Assembly (NCBI GenBank): GCA_031835245.1
Contig: JAVKOQ010000088.1
Span: 1-64,000 of the forward strand
DNA: 64,000 bases
Direction: 5' to 3'
From: Balamuthia mandrillaris
Lineage: Eukaryota; Discosea; Longamoebia; Balamuthiidae
Part shown: positions 46,301-57,119 of the stretch, one piece after another
Numbering within the stretch: position 1 is the first letter of the stretch
Layout of the letters: each line of letters opens with the position of its first letter
The notes under the pieces: generated by a model
The model's database searches: none
What the model saw: the letters and a program-made list of their open reading frames with translations, nothing else
What the model was told of the DNA's origin: nothing
Made by a program: the position numbers and the translations under genes

Positions 46301-47416
46301 GCTGTGGTTAGTGTTGTTGTCGGTTGTTTTGGATATGGGTTCCTCTTCTTTCAGGATGCTGTCGTTGTTTTTGTTTTTGTTAGTGCTACTGACGAGCGGT
46401 GTTGCCAGCGTTTGTCTTCTTTTCATGTTGGCGCGAGGGCTTGGTGCCGGAGATTTGTTGGTGACAACGGGTGTGGTTGTGGTGGGTGGAGATGAACCAT
46501 CTTTCTTGCGACAGGTTTGAATTCCTTGTGAGATGCTCTGCGCCATAAAGAGAACTAAGAAGCCTAAACTTTGTACAAGGAACAGCAGCATGCGTCCCAC
46601 TGCTTGCAAGACTTGCACCCATCCTCCCTCGCTGAAAGAAGCTGAAGGGTTATCTATGGCAGTTGTTGCGGTTGTTCGTGGTTTCGAGGAAAGTAGCATT
46701 GATGGAGAAGATGCAGATGGTGGAGGTATGCGATGCCGCCGCTCTCGTGCGCTACGGGTGGAGCGCGCTTTAGTTTCAGTGTCGCCTCCATGGGCTCTCG
46801 TGGTTGGTGGTTCTCTGCTGGCTGGTCGTCTCCGCTGCCTTACCTCGCCATTACTCATACCACTGGTTGGTAGTTCAGAAGAAGGGAGTGACGTTATTGA
46901 TGGTGCTGCACTCACAGAAGACGACGAAGAAGAGGGAGGACCCTCCGCAAGTGTGTCGGGAGAGGAAGCAGCGGATACATGAGAGGTGTAGGTGGCCAAT
47001 GGCGAGGAGCGTGGAGGTGAAGTAGCGGTAAGAGGAAAGGCAGTAGACGAAGCGGAGGAAGAAGAGGACCGCGTAAAGGAATTAGAAATTGAGCCCTTGT
47101 TCAGGTTGCTTGCGTGCCGTGCTAGACGGGTGGGCGAGCGAGAGCGAGAGCTGCGCTGCGGTGCGCTGCTTCTACCGTTGAGAGATCCCTGTTGTACGAG
47201 CCGCCGTCCTCGGCGTTCATTGCTCTCCCTGTCTCTTCCAGCCGCTGTTCTGGTTGGTCGTTCAGCAGCTGCTCCTCCTCTGCCTTGCCTTGAAGAAGAA
47301 GCGGAGGCCTCCTCCCGAGCAGCAGGAACAGCAGCATAAGAGCCAGAGTTTCGTGGACCAGGGCTGTTGCTCCGACTCCGTCGCACCGTTCGTTGTTGTT
47401 CTTGTGTGTCGTTCAT
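43310..47416 (-). CDS. DEP-DUF547 protein with a putative membrane helix
   Basis: Five exons (44957-47416, 44687-44875, 44500-44625, 44329-44410, 43310-44169) give 1238 residues. The N-terminal 780 residues are Ser/Arg/Glu-rich disorder with one hydrophobic helix at about 270-297 (LLFLVQSLGFLVLFMAQSI). A DEP domain follows (about 780-880): MKNFPKCFTGTELVTWLL and GPQLYRLQW are typical. DUF547 then runs to the end: AFFLNVYNILVIHGQGK, YTLNDIEHGMLRG, DPRINFLVSAG, VTLPALFKWYHNDFGG and SVLEFIHRYLP. DEP domains bring proteins to membranes or GPCRs; DUF547 is of unknown function with a papain-like fold proposed in the literature. DEP and DUF547 are known together in other eukaryotes. A Ser-rich insert of about 50 residues splits DUF547 after HGMLRG. 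Confidence 0.9.
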
Positions 47417-48656
47417 TTGGAATTGAAACAGACTCGAACGCTGAGGTTGTTTGTTGTTGTTGAGCGATTTTGTGATGATGAAGATGAGGATGAAAAATAA
47501 ATAAATAAAAAGGTGTTGTGCAGTTTTCTTCTCTCGCTCTTGGTATTTTGGTTGTTTTGTTCAACGGTTAGCTATGACCCATAGCCTTCAGCCTCTTTCC
47601 TTCTTTCCTTCTTGCCTTGTAAAAACTGTTTGTTTGTCCAAAAATTTTAAAGATGAGATTTTTAGCGCTAAGGAAGAAAAAAAAAACAAAAGAAGGAGAG
47701 AAACAACAACAAGTAAAAAAAGAAGTAAAGATGTTTTTTTTTTTAAAGATAAAAACAAGAGATCAGACCTTTCGGACCTTGTGTATCGAATCTGGCCGAA
47801 ACACAAAAAAAAAAACCTCACCCCTCCCCACCCCAAACAACGAAAGAAGGGGGAAAAAAAAAAGTAAACAAAACACACACACAACAAAATCGAGCTACCG
47901 GGAAACACACACACAAGGTGAGGGCAGCGAGTCTTTCTTGTCTAACACCCGCTTTCTTTTTTTTTTTTAACGGACCACTTCTTTATTATGGCGCACGCCC
48001 TCCTTACACCGGCGTGCGCTATTGGGACGGGCCGGCTCCCCAGGGTTGAGGAGGCAAGGGGTTTTCCCAAGCACACCTCGGACAGAATCGGCTCCTCTCC
48101 TTTTCATGATTCATGGAATTCATTTCATTTGAATGAAAAGATGAGGGTACATATATGGTAATATTTTTTGAATTTTTATTGGTCGTTTGAATGAATTCAA
48201 AGAGAAAGAGAGAAGAAAGTTAAAAGAGGCGAAAAAGAAGAGGGCTTGGCTTTTGGGATGGAATGCTGGTTTTTTTTTCACGTACGTTTTTATCTTGGTG
48301 AATGAAGCTTCGTTTCTTATCTATAGTTTTCAAAAAAAAAAGTTAGCAAAAAAAAAAAAAACGGTTTTCATGGAAACCAATTATAAACCACCTCTCGTTG
48401 TTTTTTTTTTGAGAGAATTTTGGGCGTCAACTCCAGAGAGAACAGCCACGCACTCCCCGTAGAAACCACAGGACAGCAGGTTTGAGGGAGGCTTCGCACT
48501 GGGGAAAGATAAAGAAAAGTGAGGTCGCCTCGTTTCAAAAACAAACGATGGCAGTTAGCAGAATATAAAAATGGCCATTCTGAAATAGTAGGTTAAGCTC
48601 GTTACCAAACCAAACACAAACACAACAAAAAAGCAACCATATACACAAACATCGAC
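47417..48656. other. 1.2-kb gene-poor region with a GC-rich island
   Basis: Between divergent genes. Mostly A/T-rich with poly-A runs. In contrast, 47990-48105 is GC-rich and starts with a perfect 9-bp hairpin (GCGCACGCC at 47991-47999, GGCGTGCGC at 48011-48019, 11-nt loop). No convincing open frame. The island may be a structured RNA or a promoter element. Confidence 0.4.
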
Positions 48657-48874
48657 ATGGCAAGGAAGTACCAACAACAACAACAGCAGCAGCGTCTTTC
48701 CAACTTTCCCTCCGTTGCTCACTCTCTCCTAGTGTCCTTGCTCTCTTCGTTGTTCAAGTAAGAATCTCCTCAGCTGTCGCTCTCCACCCATTCTCTTGAA
48801 GGACTAACGCCTTCTCTTCGTTCTCTTCGTCGTTCTCTTCTCGTTCTCTTCATCGTTCTCTTCTCTTCATCGTT

Positions 48875-48913
<39 letters not shown>

Positions 48914-49399
48914 GTTTGGTGGCAGTGTGATTGGGGGTTTGGCCTCTGAGGTGCAGAAGAGAGGCCGCACGGAGGGCGTGAGCGTGCCCCCCTACACGCC
49001 GCTCTACACGGTGTTGGGGTTGGTGGCATTTTTTTTTTGCTACTTGTACTGGTACTTTGTTCTGTGTGTTGGTGCTGCCGCCGTCGTGGCAAGTCTGTGG
49101 GCGGCGAGCGGGACGTCTGCGTCAGCGACTCTGAGGAGGATGAGGAGAAAGGAGGGGGGGAGGCAGCCCTCGAGCTAGACACGCTGGCACGCACGACCCT
49201 CACGATGAGCAACAACAGTGGCAAACTTCCAACCAGGACTGCCAACAGCAACGCGAGCTCAAGCGGCCCACAGCGGCGTCAGCGGCAGCAGGGCTTTCCG
49301 ATGCCAGGTCCGCCGCTCCGCCGCGTGCGCAGCTTTGGGACGACATGGCAGAACCGATCATATGGTGATCGAGTGACGTGGAAGATCAGAGCAGGGTGA
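48657..49399 (+). CDS. hypothetical protein, two possible gene models
   Basis: Exon 1 (48657-48757) encodes MARKYQQQ... and a short hydrophobic segment (SLLVSLLSSLF); its donor gtaaga joins 48926 in frame. From there two models are possible. In the first, no further intron: the chain crosses a hydrophobic stretch (TVLGLVAFFFCYLYWYFVLC) and stops at 49178, giving a 117-residue membrane protein. In the second, which I prefer slightly, an 83-bp intron (49011-49093, with a T-run and a GTG donor/aag acceptor) removes that stretch and the chain continues with an acidic segment (VCVSDSEEDEEKGGGEAA) to 49399, 163 residues. I do not recognise either product. It sits 120 bp upstream of the next plus-strand gene. 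Confidence 0.5.
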
Positions 49400-49520
49400 C
49401 GTGGCAAAATATTTTTGTAGACAAATGGAACCCTCATGTTTTTTCCATAAATCGAAACTTTTGTTTATGTTTTTTTTTTGTCCTTTCGATGAAGAAAGAA
49501 GGGAAGGAAGCACAGAGGGG

Positions 49521-51041
49521 ATGTGGGTTGGTTCAAGGGCCGTATGGCTCGTCGTCGTGGTCTGTGTTGTCCTTGGAAAAACGGTGGCATCGGTGCACAC
49601 GCTCACTCATCTCAACTTTGAGAAGTTGGTGAAAGGAGCAGACACTTTTCTTGTCCTGTTCATGAACGTTGGTTAGTAGTTTGTTAGGGAGTGAGCAGCT
49701 TTGGTAGGAGCAGAAAGCGAACAATACTCACCTCAAGCGTTACAGATAAAGCGTCGAAAGAGCCAGTAGAAGAGGAAAGCAAGTTACTTCTCCCGGAATT
49801 CAACGCTGCATCGCAGAGCCTTTCAACGGCTGACTCTCGGTACCAGTTTGGCGTTGTGGACTGCGCAGAGTACGCACCTGTCTGCAAGTTTTTCAGCATC
49901 AAGTCTTTTCCTTCTCTTTTCTTGTTCCAGTTACGTAACTCAGCAAAAATACTCTGTGCGAGCCTTGCAGGTTTTTTCTAACAGCAAGCTCTTTTTCTCT
50001 CTCATTACAGCGATGGAATGCCTGTCATACGGAATAACTATTTCAGCGGCAGGACCAAAGATGCCATAGTCAATTATTTAACCACGTACGAAAGTTACTT
50101 GCTTTGTGATTCTATGTTTCTTCTAACCTTTGAAACTTGTTGTCTCTCCTCCGTCTCGTTCTCACTTCGCGTTCGTTTGTTTACGAAGGTTTGCTTTTGA
50201 AGGCAACGTCATGAAGCCAGTAGAATCGCCTCCTCCCGAACCAACGAAACAAACTACGGTGAACGTGGCTGAACAAATGCGAGATGCCATCATGCAACAA
50301 ATGATGTCTCCAGCTCCTTCTTCTTCCTCTTCTTCACTCTCCTTCTCCACTGTCTCTGCCTCCACTGCTGCCAATCAACAGCAACACCAGAAGGTGATGA
50401 AGCAAATGGAGGAGCAGCGACGACTGGCGGAGGAGCAGAAGAGAGAGGCGGAGGAGAGGGCGCGATGGACACCCGAGCAGAGAAGAAAAGCCCGGAACAA
50501 GGAGCGCAAGGAGAGAAATGCGCTGCTGCGGTTGGTAGCTGAGATGGATGAGGAGGGGAAGGCTCGCATAGAAGAGAAGCCAAAGTTAAGGACTGCTATG
50601 GAGCAGTTCAAAACCAAAAATGCAAAGACTAAGGCGATGCAGATGGAAGAAGCAACAAAGGGAGAAGAAAGTGGTGCAGGTGGTGGAGGTAGAAGTGGAA
50701 GAAGACATGTTGATGGAAGAAGAGGAACGAATGAAGACCAGTCGACAACGACGGCAACAACAACGAAGAAGACGTTGAGTGAGGCAGAGTTGGAAGTGCT
50801 TCGCAAGATGAAGAAGGAGGGGCAGAGAGCGGCGATGAGGGCAGAGTTTGAGCAGACAGTGAAGCCTAAGCTGCCCAGCAGAGGGCCTGTGAAAGTCATC
50901 GACAAGAAACCACCAACACAACAGCGTAACAACATCAACAACGACACAAGAGGAAACAAGAAGCAGGCGATAGCCATAACAACAGCTCAACAAAGTGAGC
51001 CTATGGGCTTTGGAGGAGGAGAAGCTCGTCACCTGTTTTAA
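49521..51041 (+). CDS. ER thioredoxin-fold protein without a CxxC site
   Basis: Four exons (49521-49671, 49746-49929, 50011-50085, 50189-51041) give 420 residues. A signal peptide (VWLVVVVCVVLGKTVAS) leads into a thioredoxin-like domain: LTHLNFEKLVKGADTFLVLF, then LLLPEFNAASQSL, GVVDCAEYAPVCKFFSIKSF with cis-Pro in FPSL, and YFSGRTKDAIVNYL, the usual order for PDI-type domains. The place of the CxxC motif is taken by VDKASKEPVEEE, so no redox pair is present. The C-terminal 230 residues are a highly charged helix (QMEEQRRLAEEQKREAEER) and basic disordered tail ending GGGEARHLF. The role may be substrate or partner binding. The tail has no visible membrane span or KDEL-type signal, which is odd if the protein stays in the ER. 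Confidence 0.78.
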
Positions 51042-51089
51042 AAAAAATGAGAAACGAAGATAACGTTTTTCGGTTCTAGTTATATTGTT

Positions 51090-51257
51090 TCACGAGGAAG
51101 AAGGAGGAGGAGGAGGATTGGGAGTGGATGGGACAGAAGCAGAGGAAGAAGGAGGAGCAGATGGTTGTTGCTGTTGCTGTTGTTGTTTTAGTTGCTGTAG
51201 CAGCTGCCGAGCCTACGATGGATCAACAAAGTGAGTTTTTTTTTTCTCACGGGGGGT

Positions 51258-51288
<31 letters not shown>

Positions 51289-51588
51289 CCAGTGCGATGA
51301 TTCGTACCACTTGTTTCTGTTCTTCTTTTGTCGCCTCTTTTGTGATTAAACCCAACTCGATCAGCTTTTGCCGTTCCACATGAGACCTGTTGTGCAGACG
51401 GTAAGCACAGGAAACCACGCGATCCAACAACAACAACAACAACAACAAACAAAGTACTTTTGCAGCTCTTGCACAATGGGTTTAAACACAAAGTATCCGG
51501 TGGCCACTCCGAGCCCACCCACTACCGCCACGTCCAGCAGGCGACCCATTCCTTCGCGAGTGCTACGTTTTTTTTGTGTTTGTGCCAT
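51090..51588 (-). CDS. small single-pass membrane protein, unknown
   Basis: Three exons (51458-51588, 51308-51386, 51090-51212) give 110 residues. The N-terminus is basic (MAQTQKKRSTREG), followed by a short hydrophobic helix (LDVAVVGGLGVATGYFVF), a charged helix (ERQKLIELGLITKEATKEEQ) and a Gln-then-Pro/Ser-rich tail. The size and topology recall small mitochondrial or ER subunits but I cannot assign a family. Splice phases agree, and the gtactt, gtacga donors fit the window's style. It is convergent with the thioredoxin-fold gene (48 bp between stops). Confidence 0.65.
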
Positions 51589-52162
51589 GTTCTAAATCGT
51601 GACGACATGAAAGCTGATGATGAATTCTCGTGTCGTCACGGATGGATACCAAATGAAAGCTGGTGCCACTGCAGGTTCACTGTCGACAGTTCTAGGGATT
51701 CTCTGATGCTACAACACCGTTAGATGGCCTTTTTTTTTTTTTTTTTTTTTTTTTCGGTTTGTTGCGCTTCCATCTCCTTGTAGAAGATGAATGAACCTCT
51801 GTGACGATCATGAACGCGTTTGAAGTTTCCCTAACCTTGAGTAATGTGTGTTGATACAAAGACAGCAATACACAATTAACGAAAGCAAAAGAGCAATATT
51901 AATATAACAATAAACTCATTCTTAGTAAGGGTCAGCCGCGGGTGTATTGATTTAATTTTGGGTTCGACTTGAAAACGAATGGAGCGCAGTTTGGTGGTCC
52001 AAGTTTAGCCAATCAATATGAGAGGAAGGTAAGCTCCGACACTCCCCAAATTGCTTTCATTTTATCACAATTATTCTCTGGTTATAAATAACTGTCTTTC
52101 CTCCTTACTTCCACAGTTTTTTTTTCAAGCCAACACAACCCATAAGCTCCCTACCAACAAAG
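51589..52162. promoter_or_regulatory. divergent intergenic region
   Basis: Between the divergent starts at 51588 and 52163. Contains a 25-bp poly-T run at about 51730-51754 and AT-rich sequence around 51890-51960. No gene seen. Confidence 0.4.
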
Positions 52163-52891
52163 ATGAACAACCCCTTGCTTTCCCTCTCCATCTTGCTTCT
52201 TGCCATCACAACAACGTCTCCCTTTCTCCTTCTTCATCTTCCGACAGCCTCCGCTGAATCCTGCTACCGTAACACCACACTCCGAGGCGTAGGCACCATC
52301 CCCAACACTTGTGGCCAAGGTTTGGAGTCTGACGGCGGACAGCTCTGCTACCCCCTCTGCAACCCAGGCTACACCGGCGTGGGTCCCGTTTGCTACCAAC
52401 AATGCGATACCAGCACCCATGTTGACACAGGGCTCTTCTGCCAGGCACGCTTTGGTTCTGGAGCCAATACCTTCCCCAAAGACACCTACACTCGAGCGCC
52501 GCACACCATGTCCTGCCCGTCGGGCAAAGACAAGCAAGCTGGCCTCTGCTATCGCTCCTGTCCTCCAGGATTTGCTCAAGAGGGACCCGTCTGCTGGCAG
52601 CCTTGTCCCGCTGATTCTCCACATCCATGCGGGGTGGCCTGCACGGAAAGCGAGGGCGCTTGCGTCAAGGAGATCCTTGACGTCACCGCCACGATCCTCA
52701 AGTTGATTGCGGAGGGCATCAGTTGTGGCTCTGGCGACTTGGGCGGTTGTGGTGGATTGGTTGGGGAGGCCGGAGGGTTGATAGAGCAGCTGAACATGTT
52801 GATTTGTGAGCAAGCTATTGTGGAGGACGGACCTGATGATGCCGAAAGGGCAGGGGGTTCAAGGAGCGTCCCGTCTCTTTTCTTCATGTGA
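52163..52891 (+). CDS. secreted cysteine-rich repeat protein
   Basis: Single exon of 242 residues. Residues 1-31 form a long signal peptide ending LPTASA. The mature chain is Cys-rich and has two aligned 21-residue units at 61-81 and 127-147, each LCYxxC-xPG(Y/F)-xxxGPVC(Y/W)Q-x-C. A glycosylation site (NTT) follows the signal. The C-terminal part has more Cys and a Gly-rich helix (CGGLVGEAGGLIEQLNML). Similar CY/GPVCWQ patterns occur in secreted proteins of amoebae and oomycetes, from memory; function is unknown. A cell-surface, wall or phagosome protein is plausible. Confidence 0.82.
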   Translation: MNNPLLSLSILLLAITTTSPFLLLHLPTASAESCYRNTTLRGVGTIPNTCGQGLESDGGQLCYPLCNPGYTGVGPVCYQQCDTSTHVDTGLFCQARFGSGANTFPKDTYTRAPHTMSCPSGKDKQAGLCYRSCPPGFAQEGPVCWQPCPADSPHPCGVACTESEGACVKEILDVTATILKLIAEGISCGSGDLGGCGGLVGEAGGLIEQLNMLICEQAIVEDGPDDAERAGGSRSVPSLFFM

Positions 52892-52956
52892 AAGTTTTTT
52901 GTTTTTTGTTAGTATTGTAAACAGAGAAAGTATTATCTTACTCGCTGCACTCAAAG

Positions 52957-52957
<1 letters not shown>

Positions 52958-52994
<37 letters not shown>
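52958..52994. repeat. (GA)n microsatellite
   Basis: Dinucleotide run just before the stop codon of the minus-strand kelch gene (52997), in its 3' flank. Confidence 0.9.
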
Positions 52995-52996
<2 letters not shown>

Positions 52997-52998
<2 letters not shown>

Positions 52999-55742
52999 AA
53001 GAACAATGAGAATCATTGTTAGTGTACGCAGTATTACAGCCAGAGAAGTGATGATGGAACAAGACGTCCAAGAACCTCAACTCGTAAAAATCATCGGAGT
53101 AGGCTACAGAACCTCCACAATAACCACCATAAAAGAATGCGGAGGCTACACAGTGCTCATTCCTTTCTGGTATTTCCTCCCCGTTTCCAAGGTCTTCCTC
53201 TTCCTCTTCTTCCTCTTCTTCTTCTGCTGCTTCTTCTTCCTCTATAACCAAGGCTGTCAGTATTCCTGCGTCGTGCTCATCAAAGCGCGATGTCAGGAGT
53301 GCCAGTTCCGCATCCTCCTCCTCCCCCTCCTCCTCTTCTTCTTCCTCCTCTACTTTTCTAGGTTCGTTTTCTTCTTGTAGTTCTTTCTCTTTAGTGTCGG
53401 CTGAAGGTTCAGATGAAGAGACATAATTTTGACGTTGTTGCGGGAGATTGGATAGATCGTGAATAACAACGCTAACAGCACCCATGTCCCGTATGAACTT
53501 GTTCTCCAGATTTAAACGATGAGTAAACTTGTGCCACACCAGAGATACTGTTTTTAAAATTTGAGTTAAGAAGGAGAAGAAAGAAGAAAAAAGAAGAAAG
53601 TAGAAGGATAGAAGAAGGGCAGAGAAATGAGAGGGTACTTGTGTCCAAGTAGTAAAAGTCCTCAGAGAGTTCAACATTGGATCCTGTGGTTTGTCCTCCA
53701 GCAACGAAGAGATAGTTACCCAACACGAAAAAGAAAGGATAGCACAAGCGCGGTACTTCGCCTTTGACCTCGGGTTGGTACCAATGTCCTCCCTCTAATA
53801 ACGTTGTAGGGAAGGAAAAAAAATAAAAAACAAGAAAAGAAAAAGGACAACAAAGAAAACACTTAATACCTGTATCAAAGACCCAAAAGTCATGCAGCTG
53901 CTGTATCCATCGAGGTTGTTGGAAGGACCAAACGCCGCCGCCAAAGAGAAAGAGGCGATGACCAACGCCCACCATCTTGTGGCCGATCCTTGGGGCAGGA
54001 TAGTGCCAGGGAAAAAGGTCTTCCGTTAAAGTGGAGGAATAAACAGAGGTCGAAAGAGGAGGAATGTCGGGCAACGAAAGAGCAGAAGGTGGATATGAAG
54101 GCCCACAAGGAGATGAAGATGACGAAGATGATGATGATGAAGAACAAAGTGGTGACGAGTCTGGAGGGGAGGAAGATAATGGGTAGGAATTTGTATCAGA
54201 GGAAGGTGGGATAGAGGTGGACGGAGAAGAAGAAGAGGAATTGGCGATGAAAGGCCGCATATGTTCAGGATAGATGGAAAGGTAGTCATCAGGAGCGTGA
54301 CAAATAGAGCCCAATTGACGCCAAGACCATGTTTCTGTGTCTAATACATACATATCTCCTATGTGAGGTGGAGTATTTACCAGTGTTAAAGAACAGTGGT
54401 TAGATCAAATATGATAAAATAGAGAAACGAAAAAAAGAGGTACCAAGAACAGTGTATTGTTGGTCTTTTTCTTCTCCTTTGTGACGAAGACCTCCGAATA
54501 TGTACATCTTGTTACCAACGGTAGCGGCCGTATGATTGGAACGGGGTGGAGGAACATCACCGCTCACTAACGGTTGCCACCAAATATTCTCCACTGGTGA
54601 AAAGAGATGCCAGAAAAATGCAGAGTTGTGTAAACAGACGAAAATCAAACAAACAAAAGAAGCATGAAATGGAAGAAGAACAGAGAAGAGACGTACCAGT
54701 ATCGAATACAAAGATGTCGTAAAAGTTAGAAATGCCGTCATACCCTCCGTACACAAGAATGTTGTGTCCGATTGCAACGGCTGTATGTCGAGCCAAGAAT
54801 GGTACCTCGGCATTCTGTTCCTTTGGCTCTATCTTTGTCCATACGGACGTGTCTACATCAGGAATTTCAGGTTTAGCTTCTCTTCTCTCTTCTCTCTCCA
54901 GCCAAACAAAACATACCAGCATCAAAGCAGTAAATATCGTTGAGACGAAAAGGCTCAATGTATTCTCCTCCTATGAAATAGATCTTGGAGCCCACGGTGG
55001 TGGCTGTGTGCGAGTAACGTGCTTTTGGGTGACAACCTTTCTTGGTTCGTCGCGGGATCCACTGCAACGCACCTTGGAACAAAACGGTAAAAGGAAAGGA
55101 TTGCAGGTGAGGAGAAGTGTTGCCGGCAAGCAAAAAAAAAAAAGCAAGAAAAAGTGGCAGAGCAGAGAGAATTAGAGAAGAGAACAAACCAGGTCGCTCA
55201 AATGTTAGTCGTTCCCTGGTGTAGGCCTTCCAGTCGATCGTTCTCAACGCCACTTTATGTTTGTTCACTTTGGCATGCCCCACCAACGAAAAAGGTTGAT
55301 GCTCCGGTTTAACGGCACTCTCTCCCCGATCGCTTCCTTCCTCGCTCTCACCTGCAACAGCGGAAGCATTGGCTGTAACTGCCTGTTGTTGCTGCCTGTG
55401 CACCAGATCCTCATCCGCCTTGGCCCACAGTCGCTCTGCCAGGGTGCCCCACAGCAAGTTCTCCGAGCACAAGGCATGCAGCCTCCTGCTGGCCAAAGCA
55501 ACGGCCCACACGTCCGCAAGAGAGACGTGCAGCAGCACCTGCAGGGCCAGCTCCTCGGGCAGGTCGGAGAAGGGAAAGAAGGTTTCCCTTTGTTGTTGTT
55601 GTTGCGGCGTGACTACAGCGGTGGTCGTTGAAGCAGCAGCAGCGTTTGCATCGACGGCGTACGTGGGGCAACGAGGATCCTCAGCTTCACAGAGTTCCAG
55701 TTCATCAGAGCGTCCGGTGGCGCTCTCGCCCTCTCCTTCCAT
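52997..55742 (-). CDS. F-box/kelch-repeat protein
   Basis: Seven exons (55190-55742, 54917-55072, 54697-54852, 54444-54593, 53870-54358, 53639-53794, 52997-53547) give 736 residues. An F-box lies at about residues 58-100 (FSDLPEELALQVLLHVSLAD ... LLWGTLAERLW), the Skp1-binding part of an SCF ubiquitin ligase. Five or six kelch blades follow, each with the GG and Y/W pattern: ARYSHTATTVGSKIYFIGG, RHTAVAIGHNILVYGGYDG, NHTAATVGNKMYIFGG, RIGHKMVGVGHRLFLFGGG, YLFVAGGQTTGS. These form a beta-propeller that would hold the substrate. Blade 4 carries a Ser/Pro-rich insert of about 80 residues. The C-terminus is strongly acidic (a Glu-rich run) and ends with FHHHFSG. The substrate is unknown. Confidence 0.93.
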
Positions 55743-55982
55743 CTGGATGCCTTTCTTCTTTTTTTTTATTTTTTCTCCCGGCGCACCGTCAGTTCGACTC
55801 CTGGCAATGACAATCAGATTTTTGAAAGGTGAACGATAGCTGCAGAAATTGTCGTCGCTCCATGTCTATCCATTTTTTCGAAAATTTTAAATTTTTCCTG
55901 GAATAATGAAATTATGAACTGAATAAATAATACACAAAATAGAAAAAAAAAATGATAAAGTACCGGCCGTGAACGCGAGGAG
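55743..55982. promoter_or_regulatory. bidirectional promoter region
   Basis: 240-bp A/T-rich spacer between the divergent F-box/kelch (55742) and leucine-zipper (55983) genes. Confidence 0.45.
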
Positions 55983-56977
55983 ATGAACAGGGCGGAGAAA
56001 CGCAAGACGAAAGAGTCGCAGAGCAAGGAGGAGCTGCTGTTGGAGCTGGAAAGCCTGGAGACCGAGAATCGGGAGCTCCGCGCTCAACTCAGCAAAGCGC
56101 TGCACGAAAAGGACTTGTTGCTTTCCATGTGGCGCAAAGAGAAGGAGGAGCGAACGAAACGCTCTCCCGTGGTACCGTTTTCTCTCTCCTTGCTTTTTTG
56201 GTTTTTCTTCTTCTTTTTAACTTTGTTGGTTCCTCTCATCAGAAACAACAAACGCCACAGCAAGCCGTGTCGACAAGAATTGGCATCAAGCAAGAGACAC
56301 AAGAAGAAGAATCGGATGAACTCCTCTTTTCTCTCCCCCCTCCCAAAGAACAAGAGCAAGAAAAAGAAAAAGAGAAAGAGAAAGAGAAGGAGAAGGAAAC
56401 AACTAGCCCGGTGGAGCGAAAGAAAGTAATCGCTGTTCAACGAGAAGAAGCGACGTCGTGTGTTTTGACCACCGGAAAAAGACGAACAAGACTTCCTCTC
56501 TTTGAACAGCAACCACAACAGCAGCAACTACAAAGTCCCGCGAAGCGACTCAAAAAACTTTCCACCTATTCTCCTTCTTCTACTTCATCATCATCTTCAC
56601 GAAAACGAACAACAAAAACAAAAGCGAGCCCTTCCAAACTTCTCTTTCCAGAACTCATTCCATCTTCCCCTCCTTCCTCCTCGCCTTCTTCATCTTCTTC
56701 ACCGTCTCCTCGTAAAATGAACAAAGAATACGTTTGTAGGGACTGCAAGCGGATCTTTTGCCGAAGAGGTGATAGAGGTATGTCTTTTTTTTTATTATTA
56801 TTATTCCTCTTTTTAAAAAATTGCATACTAAAACTTTTGTTACAAAAAAACAAAAAACAAAAAACAAAAAACAAAAACAAAAACAAAAATAATAAAGATA
56901 ATCATGAACAGTTATGTGGTCATACAAAATGGAGAGATGGCAAATCCCTCCAGCTCGGCTTCATCGCTTTTGGTTGA
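55983..56977 (+). CDS. leucine-zipper protein with a C-terminal C2HC-like zinc finger
   Basis: Three exons (55983-56171, 56243-56777, 56898-56977) give 267 residues. Residues 17-50 make a short coiled coil (LLLELESLETENRELRAQL) like a bZIP zipper, but without the basic DNA-binding region ahead of it. The middle is Gln/Glu/Lys- and Ser-rich disorder. Splicing exon 2 to exon 3 restores CRDCKRIF ... RGDRDNHEQLC, a C-x2-C-x12-H-x3-C finger, which supports the last intron although its acceptor follows an A-rich tract. A transcription-related role is possible but not shown. No family recognised. Confidence 0.68.
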
Positions 56978-57119
56978 TGTAACTTTCTCTTCCTTCTTTA
57001 CTTTGGTCTGCTGTGAAAAGATCTTCTTTCTTCGTAGAACATTTTTTGCTTGTTCTTCTTTCTTTCTTTCGGTCATTGTTATTCGTTCTTCCTTTGTCTT
57101 TCTTGCTTGTTTGCCATCT

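Noticed and set aside
47990-48105. SRP RNA, RNase P or 5S RNA in the GC-rich island
   Set aside because: None of the diagnostic motifs of these RNAs could be found on either strand; kept only as an unexplained structured element.
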